A DNA stretch of 59,982 bases from RYN-433 sp036558265. GTDB lineage: Bacteria; Planctomycetota; Phycisphaerae; Tepidisphaerales; Tepidisphaeraceae. Below the pieces are notes generated by a model that was not told the DNA's origin, did not search any database, and saw nothing but the letters and a program-made list of their open reading frames with translations. The stretch lies in assembly GCA_036558265.1 (NCBI GenBank), contig DATBFY010000088.1, positions 1 to 59,982 of the forward strand, read 5' to 3'. The position numbers and the translations under genes were made by a program. Shown piece after piece: positions 24,818 through 33,512 of the stretch (position 1 is its first letter; every line of letters begins with the position of its first letter).

Positions 24818-26176
24818 ATGTTCGGACTTCTCAAAACCTTCGCCGCGACGGCCAACCCGATCGGGGTTGACTTCGGCTCAGACTGCCTTCGCATGGCGCA
24901 GATTCAGGTCGTCGACGGGGAGCCGCGGATCGTCGCCGCCGCCAGCGCCGACGTGCCGAGCCACGTGCGGAACGACGCCGCGGCGCGGGCGTCGTTTTTC
25001 GTCGAGACGTCGAAGGACCTGCTGGCGCAGGGGAAGTTCAAGGGTCGCCAGGCGGTGCTGGCGCTGCCCGCCGCACAGATGTACATCCAGCACCTTCGCA
25101 TCCCGAAGATGGACGACGAGGCGATGAAGAAGGCGTTGCCGTGGGAGGCGCGGGGCAAGCTGCCGATCGACCCGACGCACGCGCTGCTGCGGCACACGGT
25201 GGCGGGAGAGATCTACCAGGATTCGGAGCCCAAGGACGAGGTTATCCTGATGGCCGCCGCCCGCGAGACGGTGAACATGCTGCTTGCCGCGGCGGCCAAG
25301 GCGAAGCTCGACGTGGTGGGAATGAACGTCGAGCCGATGGCGATCGTCGATTGCTTCAACCACGTGTTCCGCAGGAAGGCCGACCAGAAGTCGGTCACTT
25401 GTTTCATAGACATCGGCTTCAAGTCGAGCCGCGCGATCATCGCGGAGGGCTCTCGAATCCTGTTCGCCCGCTCGATCCCGACCGGTGGCGAACACCTGAA
25501 CCGGGCGGTCGCCCAGGCGCTGGGAATCGGAGCGGAGGAGGCCAAGCTCCTGCGGATCAAGCTCTGCCAGGCGCAACCGTCGCTGGACGAGCACCGGGCC
25601 AAGCAGGAGATCCGGTCCGGCGAGCGGCGCGCCGACGGCATCGCCGCCGACGCCGCTCCCGCGGCGTCAAGCGCCGGGGCAGGCGAAGGATTCGCGCTGT
25701 TGAATGCGTCGCTCGCTGCGGCGGAGAAGAGCAACCAGGCGGTTGGCGGCGCGCCCACGCAAGGCGCGACTGCCGTCGCCAGTCCACCGCGGCCCGCGCC
25801 GGCCTCAAAGGCCGTGAAGGGCAAGCTGCCATCGGACCCGGCGGAACAGGCGGTGCTGGTGGAAGAGGCATTGCACGAGCCGCTGGCGCGGCTGATCGAC
25901 GAGTTGGGACTGTGCCGCCGGTATCACGAGGCGACGTTCCAGAACAAGCCGGTGGAGAAGCTGGTGTTCGTCGGGGGCGAGGCGAAGCAGCGGAGGCTGT
26001 GTCAGCATGTGGCGCGCGAGATGCAGCTCGCGGCGCAGGTCGGCGATCCGCTGGTGCGGATGGGCCGGATCAGTGAGATCGGGATCGAGAGTGGGATCGA
26101 CCGCCGCCAGCCGCAGCCCGGGTGGGCGACGGCGATCGGCCTGAGCCTGGGCCCGGCGGAGTCGACGGACAACTGA
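24818..26176 (+). CDS. pilM: Type IV pilus assembly protein PilM
   Basis: 452 residues of the actin-like ATPase fold. IGVDFGSDCLRMAQI at the N-terminus is the phosphate-1 loop. VLALPAAQMYIQHLRIP, PWEARGKLPID and CFIDIGFKSSRAIIAEG with TGGEHLNRAVA are typical PilM elements. PilM sits in the cytoplasm and binds the PilN tail. A stretch of about 90 residues (265-350) is Ala/Pro/Ser-rich and looks like an inserted linker inside the fold. GGAGAGAG before the ATG fixes the start. It is the first gene of a seven-gene pilus operon. Confidence 0.9.
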   Translation: MFGLLKTFAATANPIGVDFGSDCLRMAQIQVVDGEPRIVAAASADVPSHVRNDAAARASFFVETSKDLLAQGKFKGRQAVLALPAAQMYIQHLRIPKMDDEAMKKALPWEARGKLPIDPTHALLRHTVAGEIYQDSEPKDEVILMAAARETVNMLLAAAAKAKLDVVGMNVEPMAIVDCFNHVFRRKADQKSVTCFIDIGFKSSRAIIAEGSRILFARSIPTGGEHLNRAVAQALGIGAEEAKLLRIKLCQAQPSLDEHRAKQEIRSGERRADGIAADAAPAASSAGAGEGFALLNASLAAAEKSNQAVGGAPTQGATAVASPPRPAPASKAVKGKLPSDPAEQAVLVEEALHEPLARLIDELGLCRRYHEATFQNKPVEKLVFVGGEAKQRRLCQHVAREMQLAAQVGDPLVRMGRISEIGIESGIDRRQPQPGWATAIGLSLGPAESTDN

Positions 26177-26258
26177 CCGAGGAAGACACGGCTCGCGTCA
26201 CCGGCCCGGCGGCACCGGGCGGGTACGACGGGGGCGCACGATCGCGGAAGAGGAACCT

Positions 26259-27008
26259 ATGTCGTCTCCCAATCAACTGAGCTTCCTGCCGGACGATTAT
26301 CTCGAGATCAAGCGGCAGCGCCGCACGAACGTGATCTGCGCGGTCATGTTCCTGATGATCATGTCGGGCATCGGCGTATTGTTCACGATGAGCGAGCGCA
26401 CCCACAAGGCGGAGGAAACCGAAAACACCGCGGTCAGCAAGGAGTACGCCGAGGCCGCCACGCGCATCCAGCAGCAGAAGCAGATGCAGGAGAAGCACCA
26501 GCGCCTGAACGCGCAGGCGGAGCTGACCGCGTCCCTGGTCGAGCGCGTGCCGCGGAGCCGCCTGCTGGCGGAACTGACCAACGCGAAGCCGGCGGGGGTC
26601 TCGTTCACGGAGGTGCGACTGGATTCGAAGCTGAGGGCCGCGAACGGTGCGTCGGCGGCGGCGGCGGGAAAGACCCAGTTCGAGATGAAGCGCGCGGCAA
26701 TGGAAGCGGCGACCGGCAGCGCCAAGCACGCCGCCGGACCTCCGGTGCCCCAGGCCAAGAGCTACGACGTGAACGTGAAGGTGATGGGCCTGGCGGACAA
26801 CGACGTACAGGTGGCGCAGTTCCTGGCGAAGCTTAACCAGTCGCAGCTCCTGCAGGACGTGAACCTGGTGATCAGCGACGAGCAGCAGCTCGGGGACGCG
26901 AAGATGCGCAAGTTTGAGATCGAGATGATGATCAACCCGGCCGCCGAGGTGATCCCCGCGGCGGTGCCGCAGTCGAAGACCGCGAGCACGCCGGTGGAGT
27001 TGAAGTGA
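26259..27008 (+). CDS. pilN: PilN-like inner-membrane pilus protein
   Basis: 249 residues. LSFLPDDYLEIKRQRR near the N-terminus is the PilM-binding type motif (usually INLLP). One membrane span lies at residues 24-42, followed by a coiled coil (45-90) and an alpha/beta domain (SYDVNVKVMGLADND onward) that resembles the PilN ferredoxin-like fold. A low-complexity Ala-rich insert lies at about 125-165. It lies between pilM and pilO as in other pil operons, which supports the name. Confidence 0.82.
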   Translation: MSSPNQLSFLPDDYLEIKRQRRTNVICAVMFLMIMSGIGVLFTMSERTHKAEETENTAVSKEYAEAATRIQQQKQMQEKHQRLNAQAELTASLVERVPRSRLLAELTNAKPAGVSFTEVRLDSKLRAANGASAAAAGKTQFEMKRAAMEAATGSAKHAAGPPVPQAKSYDVNVKVMGLADNDVQVAQFLAKLNQSQLLQDVNLVISDEQQLGDAKMRKFEIEMMINPAAEVIPAAVPQSKTASTPVELK

Positions 27009-27098
27009 CCGTGCGACGGCGCGCGGCCTGACACGGCACGGCGCGCGCGCGCGGGGCCGCGGCAATAGGAACGGCGAACGCGAAACGGAGTGAGCAAC

Positions 27099-27656
27099 AT
27101 GCAATTCGGAATCAGAGAGCTCCTGTTCTTCGCCCTGATGATCGGCCTGGTCGTCGCCAGCGTATTCGCGCTGCAGAAGCGCCGGACGCAGACCGACGCG
27201 CTGCGGGCGGATACCCAGCAGAAGCGAAAGCAACTGGTGGACCTCAAGCAGTCCACGTCCGGCAACGAGGACTGGAACCAGAAGTTCGCCGAGCTCAAGC
27301 AGGCGATCAGCTTCTTCGAGAGCAAGCTCCCGCAGGAGCGGGAGATCGACAAGATCCTCAAGGAAGTCTGGCAGATGGCGGAGGCCAACAGTCTTCAGAC
27401 CCGCACGGTCAAGACGCTGCGCAGCGAGCGGGGGGCGAGCTACAGCGAGCAGCCGATCGAGATGAGCCTTGCGGGTGACTTCAACGGGTTTTACGTGTTT
27501 CTTCAGCAGTTGGAGAACATGCCGCGCATCACGCGGGTGACGAACATGTCGTTGACGAAGATGGCAGACCGCGACGGCGCGATGCAGGCGAAGATGACGC
27601 TGAGCATTTTCTTCGAGCCCGACGCGGGCGGCTCGAAGATGGCCGCGTCGCGTTGA
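27099..27656 (+). CDS. pilO: PilO-like inner-membrane pilus protein
   Basis: 185 residues. One N-terminal membrane span (ELLFFALMIGLVVASVFAL), a coiled coil (ADTQQKRKQLVDLKQ to FESKLPQEREIDKILKE) and a C-terminal ferredoxin-like domain (EMSLAGDFNGFYVFLQQLEN) match PilO. It pairs with PilN in the alignment complex. ATG 27099 is chosen because GGAG lies at 27087-27090, ten bases upstream; the GTG at 27090 would overlap that site. Confidence 0.85.
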   Translation: MQFGIRELLFFALMIGLVVASVFALQKRRTQTDALRADTQQKRKQLVDLKQSTSGNEDWNQKFAELKQAISFFESKLPQEREIDKILKEVWQMAEANSLQTRTVKTLRSERGASYSEQPIEMSLAGDFNGFYVFLQQLENMPRITRVTNMSLTKMADRDGAMQAKMTLSIFFEPDAGGSKMAASR

Positions 27657-27691
27657 GCGGATCTGCCGGGGCAATGAGTGGAGTGTGACCC

Positions 27692-28393
27692 ATGAGCGAT
27701 GACGGACTCGAACAAGACGGCCAGGACGCCACGGACGACCCGGAACAGGCGCAGGACGCCTATGACGGTGGCATGGGCGGAGACGATGGCAATGGCGGTG
27801 GCGACGTGGACTCGGCGTTCGTCGTCCCGGGCGAGAAACAACCCCTGAGCAAGGGAACCGTGGCGATGTTCGTGATCCTCGCGCTCGCCGGAGCCGGGAC
27901 GTACTTCATGTACGTCAAGACCGGCCCCCAGAGCGCCGGCGCCGCCACCGTGGATCCCAAAGCCCAGGCCGTCATCAAGCAATACATGAGCGACCGGACC
28001 AAGAACCCGGCCGAGATGACCAAGATGTTCAAGGACACCGAGATGTACAAGCTGCTCTTGAACTACAAGGTGCAGCAGGTGCCACTGAGCGCGCTGGCGG
28101 CAAACCCGTTCCGCCTGGCGCCACCCGCGACCGACGACGGCAAGCCGGCCCGCATCAGCGAGGAGGAACAGAAACGTCGGGATGAGGAGGAGCGCGTCGC
28201 GGTGCTCAAGGCGGTCAACGGCCTGCAGCTCCAGTCCATCATGCGGAGCGATACCCGCCGATCCTGCATGATCAACAACACGCTCTACCAGGAAGGCCAG
28301 CAGGTCGAGGCGTTCACGATCGAGAAGATCAGCCCCAGTTGCGTGGTCGTGCGCAACGGGCGCTATCGATTTGAGCTGCGGATGCAGCGCTAA
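27692..28393 (+). CDS. PilP-like pilus protein with acidic N-terminus
   Basis: 233 residues. The first 50 are acidic and Gly-rich (EQDGQDATDDPEQAQDAYDG). One membrane span follows (TVAMFVILALAGAGTYFMYV). The C-terminal part (LQLQSIMRSDTRRSCMINNT to CVVVRNGRYRFELRM) has the form of the homology-region beta-sandwich of PilP/GspC. In other systems PilP is a lipoprotein linking PilNO to the PilQ secretin; here it is anchored by a span and carries no lipobox. The position after pilO supports this role, but the family match is weak. Confidence 0.65.
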   Translation: MSDDGLEQDGQDATDDPEQAQDAYDGGMGGDDGNGGGDVDSAFVVPGEKQPLSKGTVAMFVILALAGAGTYFMYVKTGPQSAGAATVDPKAQAVIKQYMSDRTKNPAEMTKMFKDTEMYKLLLNYKVQQVPLSALAANPFRLAPPATDDGKPARISEEEQKRRDEEERVAVLKAVNGLQLQSIMRSDTRRSCMINNTLYQEGQQVEAFTIEKISPSCVVVRNGRYRFELRMQR

Positions 28394-28440
28394 CGGCGCG
28401 CCCCCGCGCCGCGTCACACCCCCGCCACGGGAAGGAAACC

Positions 28441-30264
28441 ATGTTTGGTCGCCGAACAAACTCACCCGCGGATCGCCCCCCCGAGGGCCCGGACCTCTCG
28501 CGACCCGCGGACGACCTGGTGGACCCCCCTGCCGAGATGGAAGCGCTGTGGGCGCCCGAGCAGGCGAAGGTGCGCACAACGGTCGAGCAACTTCTGCTCG
28601 AGCGCGGGCATATCCAGGAGGAGCAGCTCACCCAGGCGAAACAGGTCCAGTCGCAGACCCCGGGCAAGACGATCACACAGATCCTCTTGACGATGAACGC
28701 GGCGACCGAGGGGCAGATCCTCTCGGCCCAGGCCGAAACCCTCGGGCTGCCGTTCGAAGTGCCCGAAAAGGCGGCCGTGGACGCGCAGGCGTTCGAGCTG
28801 CTCGAGCCCGACTACATTCGGCGGCATAACGTCCTGCCGATCCGCCTGGAGGGCAAGACACTGGTCGTCGGCATGGCCGATCCCGCCAACGTCTTCCTCC
28901 TCGACGAGGTCAAGCGCAAGGTCAAGCGCGACGTGAAGGTCGTCGTCACGCCCGCCGGCGACATCAACCGTTTGGTCGAGCAGATCACCACCAACGCGGT
29001 CGACCTGAAGGTGGACGAGATCATCAAGGACATGGCCGAGGACGACGTCCAGGTCGTGAAGGAGGAGAAGGAGGACGACCAGGACCTGACCAAGCTGGGC
29101 AACGAGTCGCCGATCATCCGCTTCGTCAACTACCTGATCTTCGACGCGGTCAAGCAGGGCGCCTCCGACATCCACATCGAGCCCAAGGAAAAGGGCCTCA
29201 AGATCCGCTACCGCATCGACGGCATCCTGTTCGAGGCGATGAACCCCCCGCACACGATGCACGCGGCGATCACCTCGCGCCTGAAGATCATGGCCAACCT
29301 CGACATCGCCGAGCGCCGACTGCCGCAGGACGGGCGCATCCGCGCCGTCGTGAACGGCCGCAAGATCGACCTGCGCATGAGCACGCTGCCGACCGCGAAC
29401 GGCGAGAAGTGCGTCATGCGTATTCTCGACAACCGCTCGATCAACGTGGCGCTCGACGACCTGGGCTTTTCCGAGAACTGCCTGACGATCTGGAAGAACC
29501 AGATCGATCAGCCGCACGGAATCCTGCTGGTCACCGGGCCGACCGGCTCGGGCAAGACGACCACGCTCTACTCGTCGCTGCGTTGCATGGACGGCAACAA
29601 GCTGAACATCAGCACGGTCGAGGATCCGATCGAGTACCAGCTCTCGACCGCCAACCAGGTGCAGGTGCACGAGAAGATCGGGATGACGTTCAGCGCCGCG
29701 CTGCGGTCGCTCTTGCGTCAGGACCCCGACGTCGTGCTTCTGGGCGAAATCCGAGACGCTGAGACCGCCAAGATCGCCGTGCAGGCGGCGCTGACCGGCC
29801 ACCTCGTGCTCAGCACGCTCCACACGAACGACGCGCCGTCGTCGGTCACGCGTCTGGTGAACATCGGGGTCGAGCCCTACCTGATCAGCGCCGCGGTGAA
29901 CGCGGTCCTGGCGCAGCGACTGTGCCGAAAGATCTGCCCGCTCTGCAAGGAGGAGTACACCCCCTCGTCCGAGATGAAGGAGTTCCTCGTGCTCCAGGGG
30001 TTCACCTCCGACAAGACGTTCCGCGGCAAGGGCTGCGACCGCTGCCGAAAGACCGGGTACGTCGGGCGGCTTGGCGTTTACGAGCTGATGGTCATGGACG
30101 ACTCGCTGCGCGACGTGGTCACCGCCAATCCGGACGTGACGCAGTTGCGCAAGCTCTGCCGGGAGCGCGGCCTGGTGACGCTGCGGCAAGACGGTTTCGA
30201 CAAGGTAATGAAGGGCATGACGACGGTCGACGAAATCCTCCGGGTGACCGAGGGCGGCGTCTGA
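28441..30264 (+). CDS. pilB: Type IV pilus extension ATPase PilB / GspE family
   Basis: 607 residues. The N-terminal MshEN-type region (about 40-200) is followed by the ATPase core. Walker A is GPTGSGKTTTLYSS at about 366-379, the Asp box is STVEDPIEYQ, Walker B is LLGEIRDAETA near 430, and the His box is HLVLSTLHTNDAPSS. The zinc-binding Cys are in CRKICPLCKEEY and CDRCRKTGYVGR (about 494-540). This is the motor that drives pilus assembly. MshEN domains bind cyclic di-GMP in many PilB proteins, which would fit the HD-GYP pair at 2339-4866. A GGAAGG site precedes the ATG. Confidence 0.94.
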   Translation: MFGRRTNSPADRPPEGPDLSRPADDLVDPPAEMEALWAPEQAKVRTTVEQLLLERGHIQEEQLTQAKQVQSQTPGKTITQILLTMNAATEGQILSAQAETLGLPFEVPEKAAVDAQAFELLEPDYIRRHNVLPIRLEGKTLVVGMADPANVFLLDEVKRKVKRDVKVVVTPAGDINRLVEQITTNAVDLKVDEIIKDMAEDDVQVVKEEKEDDQDLTKLGNESPIIRFVNYLIFDAVKQGASDIHIEPKEKGLKIRYRIDGILFEAMNPPHTMHAAITSRLKIMANLDIAERRLPQDGRIRAVVNGRKIDLRMSTLPTANGEKCVMRILDNRSINVALDDLGFSENCLTIWKNQIDQPHGILLVTGPTGSGKTTTLYSSLRCMDGNKLNISTVEDPIEYQLSTANQVQVHEKIGMTFSAALRSLLRQDPDVVLLGEIRDAETAKIAVQAALTGHLVLSTLHTNDAPSSVTRLVNIGVEPYLISAAVNAVLAQRLCRKICPLCKEEYTPSSEMKEFLVLQGFTSDKTFRGKGCDRCRKTGYVGRLGVYELMVMDDSLRDVVTANPDVTQLRKLCRERGLVTLRQDGFDKVMKGMTTVDEILRVTEGGV

Positions 30265-30314
30265 TCGAGCGTGGAAGGACATGGCAGTAGAAGGCAGAAA
30301 AGGAGTATGGAGAG

Positions 30315-31373
30315 ATGAGCCTGGTGAATGACATTTTGCGTACGGCGGTCCAAAACAAGGCGTCGGACGTCCACATCAACGTCGGCGCGCCGCCCCTCTT
30401 CCGAATCCACACGGTCGTGCAGGCCAGCGACTTCCCCATCGTCACGCCCGAAGGGTCGATGCGGCTCCTGAAGGAGATCCTGGCCGAGAAGCGCTGGCCC
30501 GCGTTCGAAGAACTGCGCGACGCCGACTTCTCCTACGAGATCCCCGGTGTCGGTCGCTTCCGCGTTAACGCGCACTTCCAGCGCAACTCGATCGCGCTGG
30601 CATTCCGTACCATTAACGACAAGGTGCGGCCGATCGAGCAGCTATTCCTGCCCGAGATCGTCCACAAGCTGACGCACCTGCCGCGCGGCTTGATCCTGGT
30701 GACCGGGCCCACCGGCTCGGGCAAGTCCACGACGCTGGCGGCGATGATCGACGCGATCAACCGCCGCGAGCCCGGACACATCATCACGCTCGAGGACCCG
30801 ATCGAGTATGCGTTCGTCAGCCAGAAGAGCTGTATCGAGCAGCGCGAGGTGGGCAACGACGTGCCCAACTTCGCCAGCGGCCTGCGGCACGCCCTGCGTC
30901 AGGACCCGGACGTCATCCTGGTGGGCGAAATGCGCGACCTGGAGACGACCGGCTCGGCGATCACGGCGGCGGAAACCGGTCACCTGGTCTTCTCCATCCT
31001 GCACACCGTCAACGTCTTTCAGACGATCGAGCGTATCATCGACATCTACCCGTCCGACCAGCAGAACCAGATCCGCTCCATGCTCGCCAACACGCTCCAG
31101 GCGGTCATCAGCCAGACCCTGTTCAAGCGCGTGGACCAGCCGGGCATGATCCCGGCGGTCGAGGTCATGCTGTGCACGCCCGCCGTGCGAAACTGCGTGC
31201 GCGAGAACCGCATCTTTGAAATCCCCAACATCATCGAGACCAGCCGCGCGCTGGGCATGCAGACGCTCGACAGCTCGATCAAGCAACTGTTCGTGAACGG
31301 TTACGTCAGCAAGGAAGACGCGATCGCCCAGGCGGCGCATCCCGAGAAGCTCGAACGCAGCATCGCGGCTTAG
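30315..31373 (+). CDS. pilT: Pilus retraction ATPase PilT
   Basis: 352 residues, the usual size. SDVHINVGAPPLFRI opens the N-terminal PAS-like domain. Walker A is GPTGSGKSTTLAAM at about 132-145, the Asp box is TLEDPIEYAF, Walker B is VILVGEMRDLETT, and HLVFSILHTVN is the His box. It powers retraction. The AIRNLIRE motif typical near the C-terminus reads AVRNCVRE here. A GGAG site precedes the ATG, and the gene follows pilB by 50 bases. Confidence 0.95.
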   Translation: MSLVNDILRTAVQNKASDVHINVGAPPLFRIHTVVQASDFPIVTPEGSMRLLKEILAEKRWPAFEELRDADFSYEIPGVGRFRVNAHFQRNSIALAFRTINDKVRPIEQLFLPEIVHKLTHLPRGLILVTGPTGSGKSTTLAAMIDAINRREPGHIITLEDPIEYAFVSQKSCIEQREVGNDVPNFASGLRHALRQDPDVILVGEMRDLETTGSAITAAETGHLVFSILHTVNVFQTIERIIDIYPSDQQNQIRSMLANTLQAVISQTLFKRVDQPGMIPAVEVMLCTPAVRNCVRENRIFEIPNIIETSRALGMQTLDSSIKQLFVNGYVSKEDAIAQAAHPEKLERSIAA

Positions 31374-31410
31374 CGTGCGCCGGTGGACGACCGATCAGGC
31401 TCGTACCAGG

Positions 31411-31505
31411 AGAAGGATGAATGATGACGGAGAACGGACGAGTCAAGACGGCGCGGTGATCCGAACGCGACTTGATTCATCCTTCTGACGTCATCCTTCA
31501 TCCTT
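31411..31505. repeat. Degenerate heptamer array with inverted copy between pilT and pilC
   Basis: AAGGATG and AATGATG lie at the left edge. On the reverse strand of the right arm AAGGATG occurs three times. A perfect 12-base inverted pair is AGAAGGATGAAT (31411-31422) and ATTCATCCTTCT (31475-31486). It occupies most of the 142-base gap. Confidence 0.6.
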
Positions 31506-31515
31506 AGATTGACCC

Positions 31516-32739
31516 ATGCCCACATACCGTTACGAATCCCGGAACTCCGCCGGAAAGGTGACGTCCGGCGTGCTCAGCGCCGCCAACCTCGCCGCCGCCT
31601 CGCAGGAGCTGCGCAACCGCGGGGAGTACATCCTGGCGCTGATGCCCGCCGGCTCCGCGACCAAGAAGGCCGGCTTCTCCCTCGCGAGCGCCAATATCAG
31701 CTTCGGCCCCGGCGCCAAAGACGTGCAGGCGTTCACCAGCCAGCTCGCCGTCATGATCCGCGCCGGCATCAGCATCCGCGCCGCCATCGAGGGCATTTCC
31801 GAACAGGTGGCTAACCCCAAGTTCAAGCAGATGCTCGTCCAGATGAAGAAGGACGTCGAGTCGGGCAAGCAGTTCTCCGACGCCCTGATGCGCTACCCCA
31901 AGGTCTTCAGCCCCCTTTACATCAACATGGTGAAGGCGTCGGAGCTGTCCGGCGGCTTCTCCAAGATGCTCGACCGCATCGCCGGCTATCTCGCGCAGCA
32001 GATCGAGACCTCGGGCATGGTCAAGGGCGCGATGATCTACCCCGGCATCATCGGCACGATGGCCGTCGGCACGACGATCTTCCTGCTCACCTTCGTGCTG
32101 CCGCGCTTCCTGGTCATCTTCAAGGGCAAGGAAAAGGTCCTCCCCGCGCCGACCAAGATGCTCATGGCCATGAGCAATTTCATGGTCAATTACTGGTACA
32201 TCCTGCTCTTTGGCGTGGTCGCCGCCATCTGGGGCTTCATGCTCCTGATCAAGACCGACTGGGGACGCGTCTGGTGGGACAAGCTCAAGCTCACCATCCC
32301 CCTGTTCAAGAAGCTCTTCCGCGCCCTCTACATCTCGCGCAGCCTCCACACGATGGGCCAGTTGATCAACGCCGGCGTGCCGATCCTCGACACGCTGGGA
32401 ATCACGGCGGAGATCAGCGGCAACTCGATCTACAAGCGGATGTGGCGCTCGGTCTATACCGCCGTCAAACAAGGTAAGAAGATCTCGACGCCGCTGAACA
32501 AGAGCCCCCTGCTCCCCAAGTCGGTGATCCAGATGATCGGCGCGGGCGAAGAATCGGGTAAGCTCGGCGAGGTGCTCGACGAGGTGTCCGAGTTTTACGC
32601 CCGCGAGCTCAAGGCCGTCATCAAAGGCGTAACCGCGATGATCGAACCCTTGATGATCGTCCTCATGGGCAGCATCGTCGGTTTCATCGCCATGAGCATC
32701 ATCCTCCCGATCTTCAAGCTCAGCAGCCTGGTCAAATGA
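31516..32739 (+). CDS. pilC: Pilus platform protein PilC / GspF family
   Basis: 407 residues with two GspF domains. FTSQLAVMIRAGISIRAAIE and RALYISRSLHTMGQLINAGV mark the two cytoplasmic helical domains. Membrane segments lie near 170-195 (GIIGTMAVGTTIFLLTFVL), 220-240 and 378-400 (MIEPLMIVLMGSIVGFIAM). PilC is the inner-membrane core turned by PilB and PilT. MPTYRYESRNSAGKVTSG is the typical N-terminus. No clear Shine-Dalgarno site is visible, and a heptamer repeat and a terminator flank the gene. Confidence 0.94.
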   Translation: MPTYRYESRNSAGKVTSGVLSAANLAAASQELRNRGEYILALMPAGSATKKAGFSLASANISFGPGAKDVQAFTSQLAVMIRAGISIRAAIEGISEQVANPKFKQMLVQMKKDVESGKQFSDALMRYPKVFSPLYINMVKASELSGGFSKMLDRIAGYLAQQIETSGMVKGAMIYPGIIGTMAVGTTIFLLTFVLPRFLVIFKGKEKVLPAPTKMLMAMSNFMVNYWYILLFGVVAAIWGFMLLIKTDWGRVWWDKLKLTIPLFKKLFRALYISRSLHTMGQLINAGVPILDTLGITAEISGNSIYKRMWRSVYTAVKQGKKISTPLNKSPLLPKSVIQMIGAGEESGKLGEVLDEVSEFYARELKAVIKGVTAMIEPLMIVLMGSIVGFIAMSIILPIFKLSSLVK

Positions 32740-32768
32740 CCCCGGCCGCATGAGTCACGATCGAATTT

Positions 32769-32806
32769 ACGGGCAGGGCGCCTCAACGCGTCCCTGCCCG
32801 TTTTCT
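32769..32806 (+). terminator. Rho-independent terminator after pilC
   Basis: ACGGGCAGGG (32769-32778) and CCCTGCCCGT (32792-32801) form a perfect ten-pair stem with a 13-base loop, followed by TTTCTT. Confidence 0.85.
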
Positions 32807-32840
32807 TACTAACCACCCTTCACTTCGCCAGCTTGCGCAT

Positions 32841-32869
32841 TTGACCGGGGCGGATCTGAATTCGATATC
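32841..32869 (+). promoter_or_regulatory. Candidate promoter of the first minor-pilin cassette
   Basis: TTGACC, 17 bases, GATATC. The start codon is at 32879, nine bases after the -10 box, so the message would be leaderless or nearly so. The same element occurs at 35608. Confidence 0.6.
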
Positions 32870-32878
32870 AGACGTTGA

Positions 32879-33424
32879 ATGCGATACCGCTTCCCCTCAT
32901 GCCGTGCCCCCCGCGTGCGGCGGGGCTTCACCCTGATCGAGGCCGCGATGACGACCGTCATCATCGGCGTCGGCTGCGTGTCGATGCTCGCCCTGCTGGG
33001 TGCGGGGACCATGGCCAACGGCTCGGGCGCCGAGCTGACCACCGCCATGCACCTGGCGGGCAACCTCCGCGAGGCGATGACCGGCCTGCGCTACGCCGAC
33101 CCGACAAGCCCCACCCACTGGGGCGCCGAAAACGGCGAAACGCTCGCTACCTACAACGACATCGACGACTTCGACGCCTGGAGCTCCAATCCCTATCCGA
33201 TCGACGCCCGCCGCAACTCCCTGGGCAGCAGCTACAGCGGATGGGCGCAGCAGGTGAAGGTCGACTGCGTCAAGCCCGACGATCTTCAGACGACGACACC
33301 CCACCTGACCCTCCCCCCTGAGCTCCGGCCCACCTGCCGGATCACCGTGACCATCGTGCACAACAATCGACAGGTTTACACGCAGAACTGGATCGCCTCG
33401 TATTCGGACCCGTCCGCCCCGTAA
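32879..33424 (+). CDS. PilV-like minor pilin, cassette 1
   Basis: 181 residues. The type III leader is MRYRFPSCRAPRVRRG followed by FTLIEAAMTTVIIGVGCVS: cleavage by a prepilin peptidase is expected after the Gly, and Glu+5 is present. The body contains DIDDFDAWSS, also seen in the paralogue at 35644 as DIDDFDSTGS. It opens the first PilV-PilX-PilW cassette, followed by the PilX-like gene. A weak Shine-Dalgarno context agrees with leaderless expression. Its role would be in pilus initiation or tip formation. Confidence 0.85.
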   Translation: MRYRFPSCRAPRVRRGFTLIEAAMTTVIIGVGCVSMLALLGAGTMANGSGAELTTAMHLAGNLREAMTGLRYADPTSPTHWGAENGETLATYNDIDDFDAWSSNPYPIDARRNSLGSSYSGWAQQVKVDCVKPDDLQTTTPHLTLPPELRPTCRITVTIVHNNRQVYTQNWIASYSDPSAP

Positions 33425-33512
33425 AGGAGTCGAGGTGTCGCGCGAACGACGCGCTTTCGTGCCGGCGCGGAAGCCATTGCGGACGGGAGCTGACCGAGAG
33501 AGGAATCAAGAC

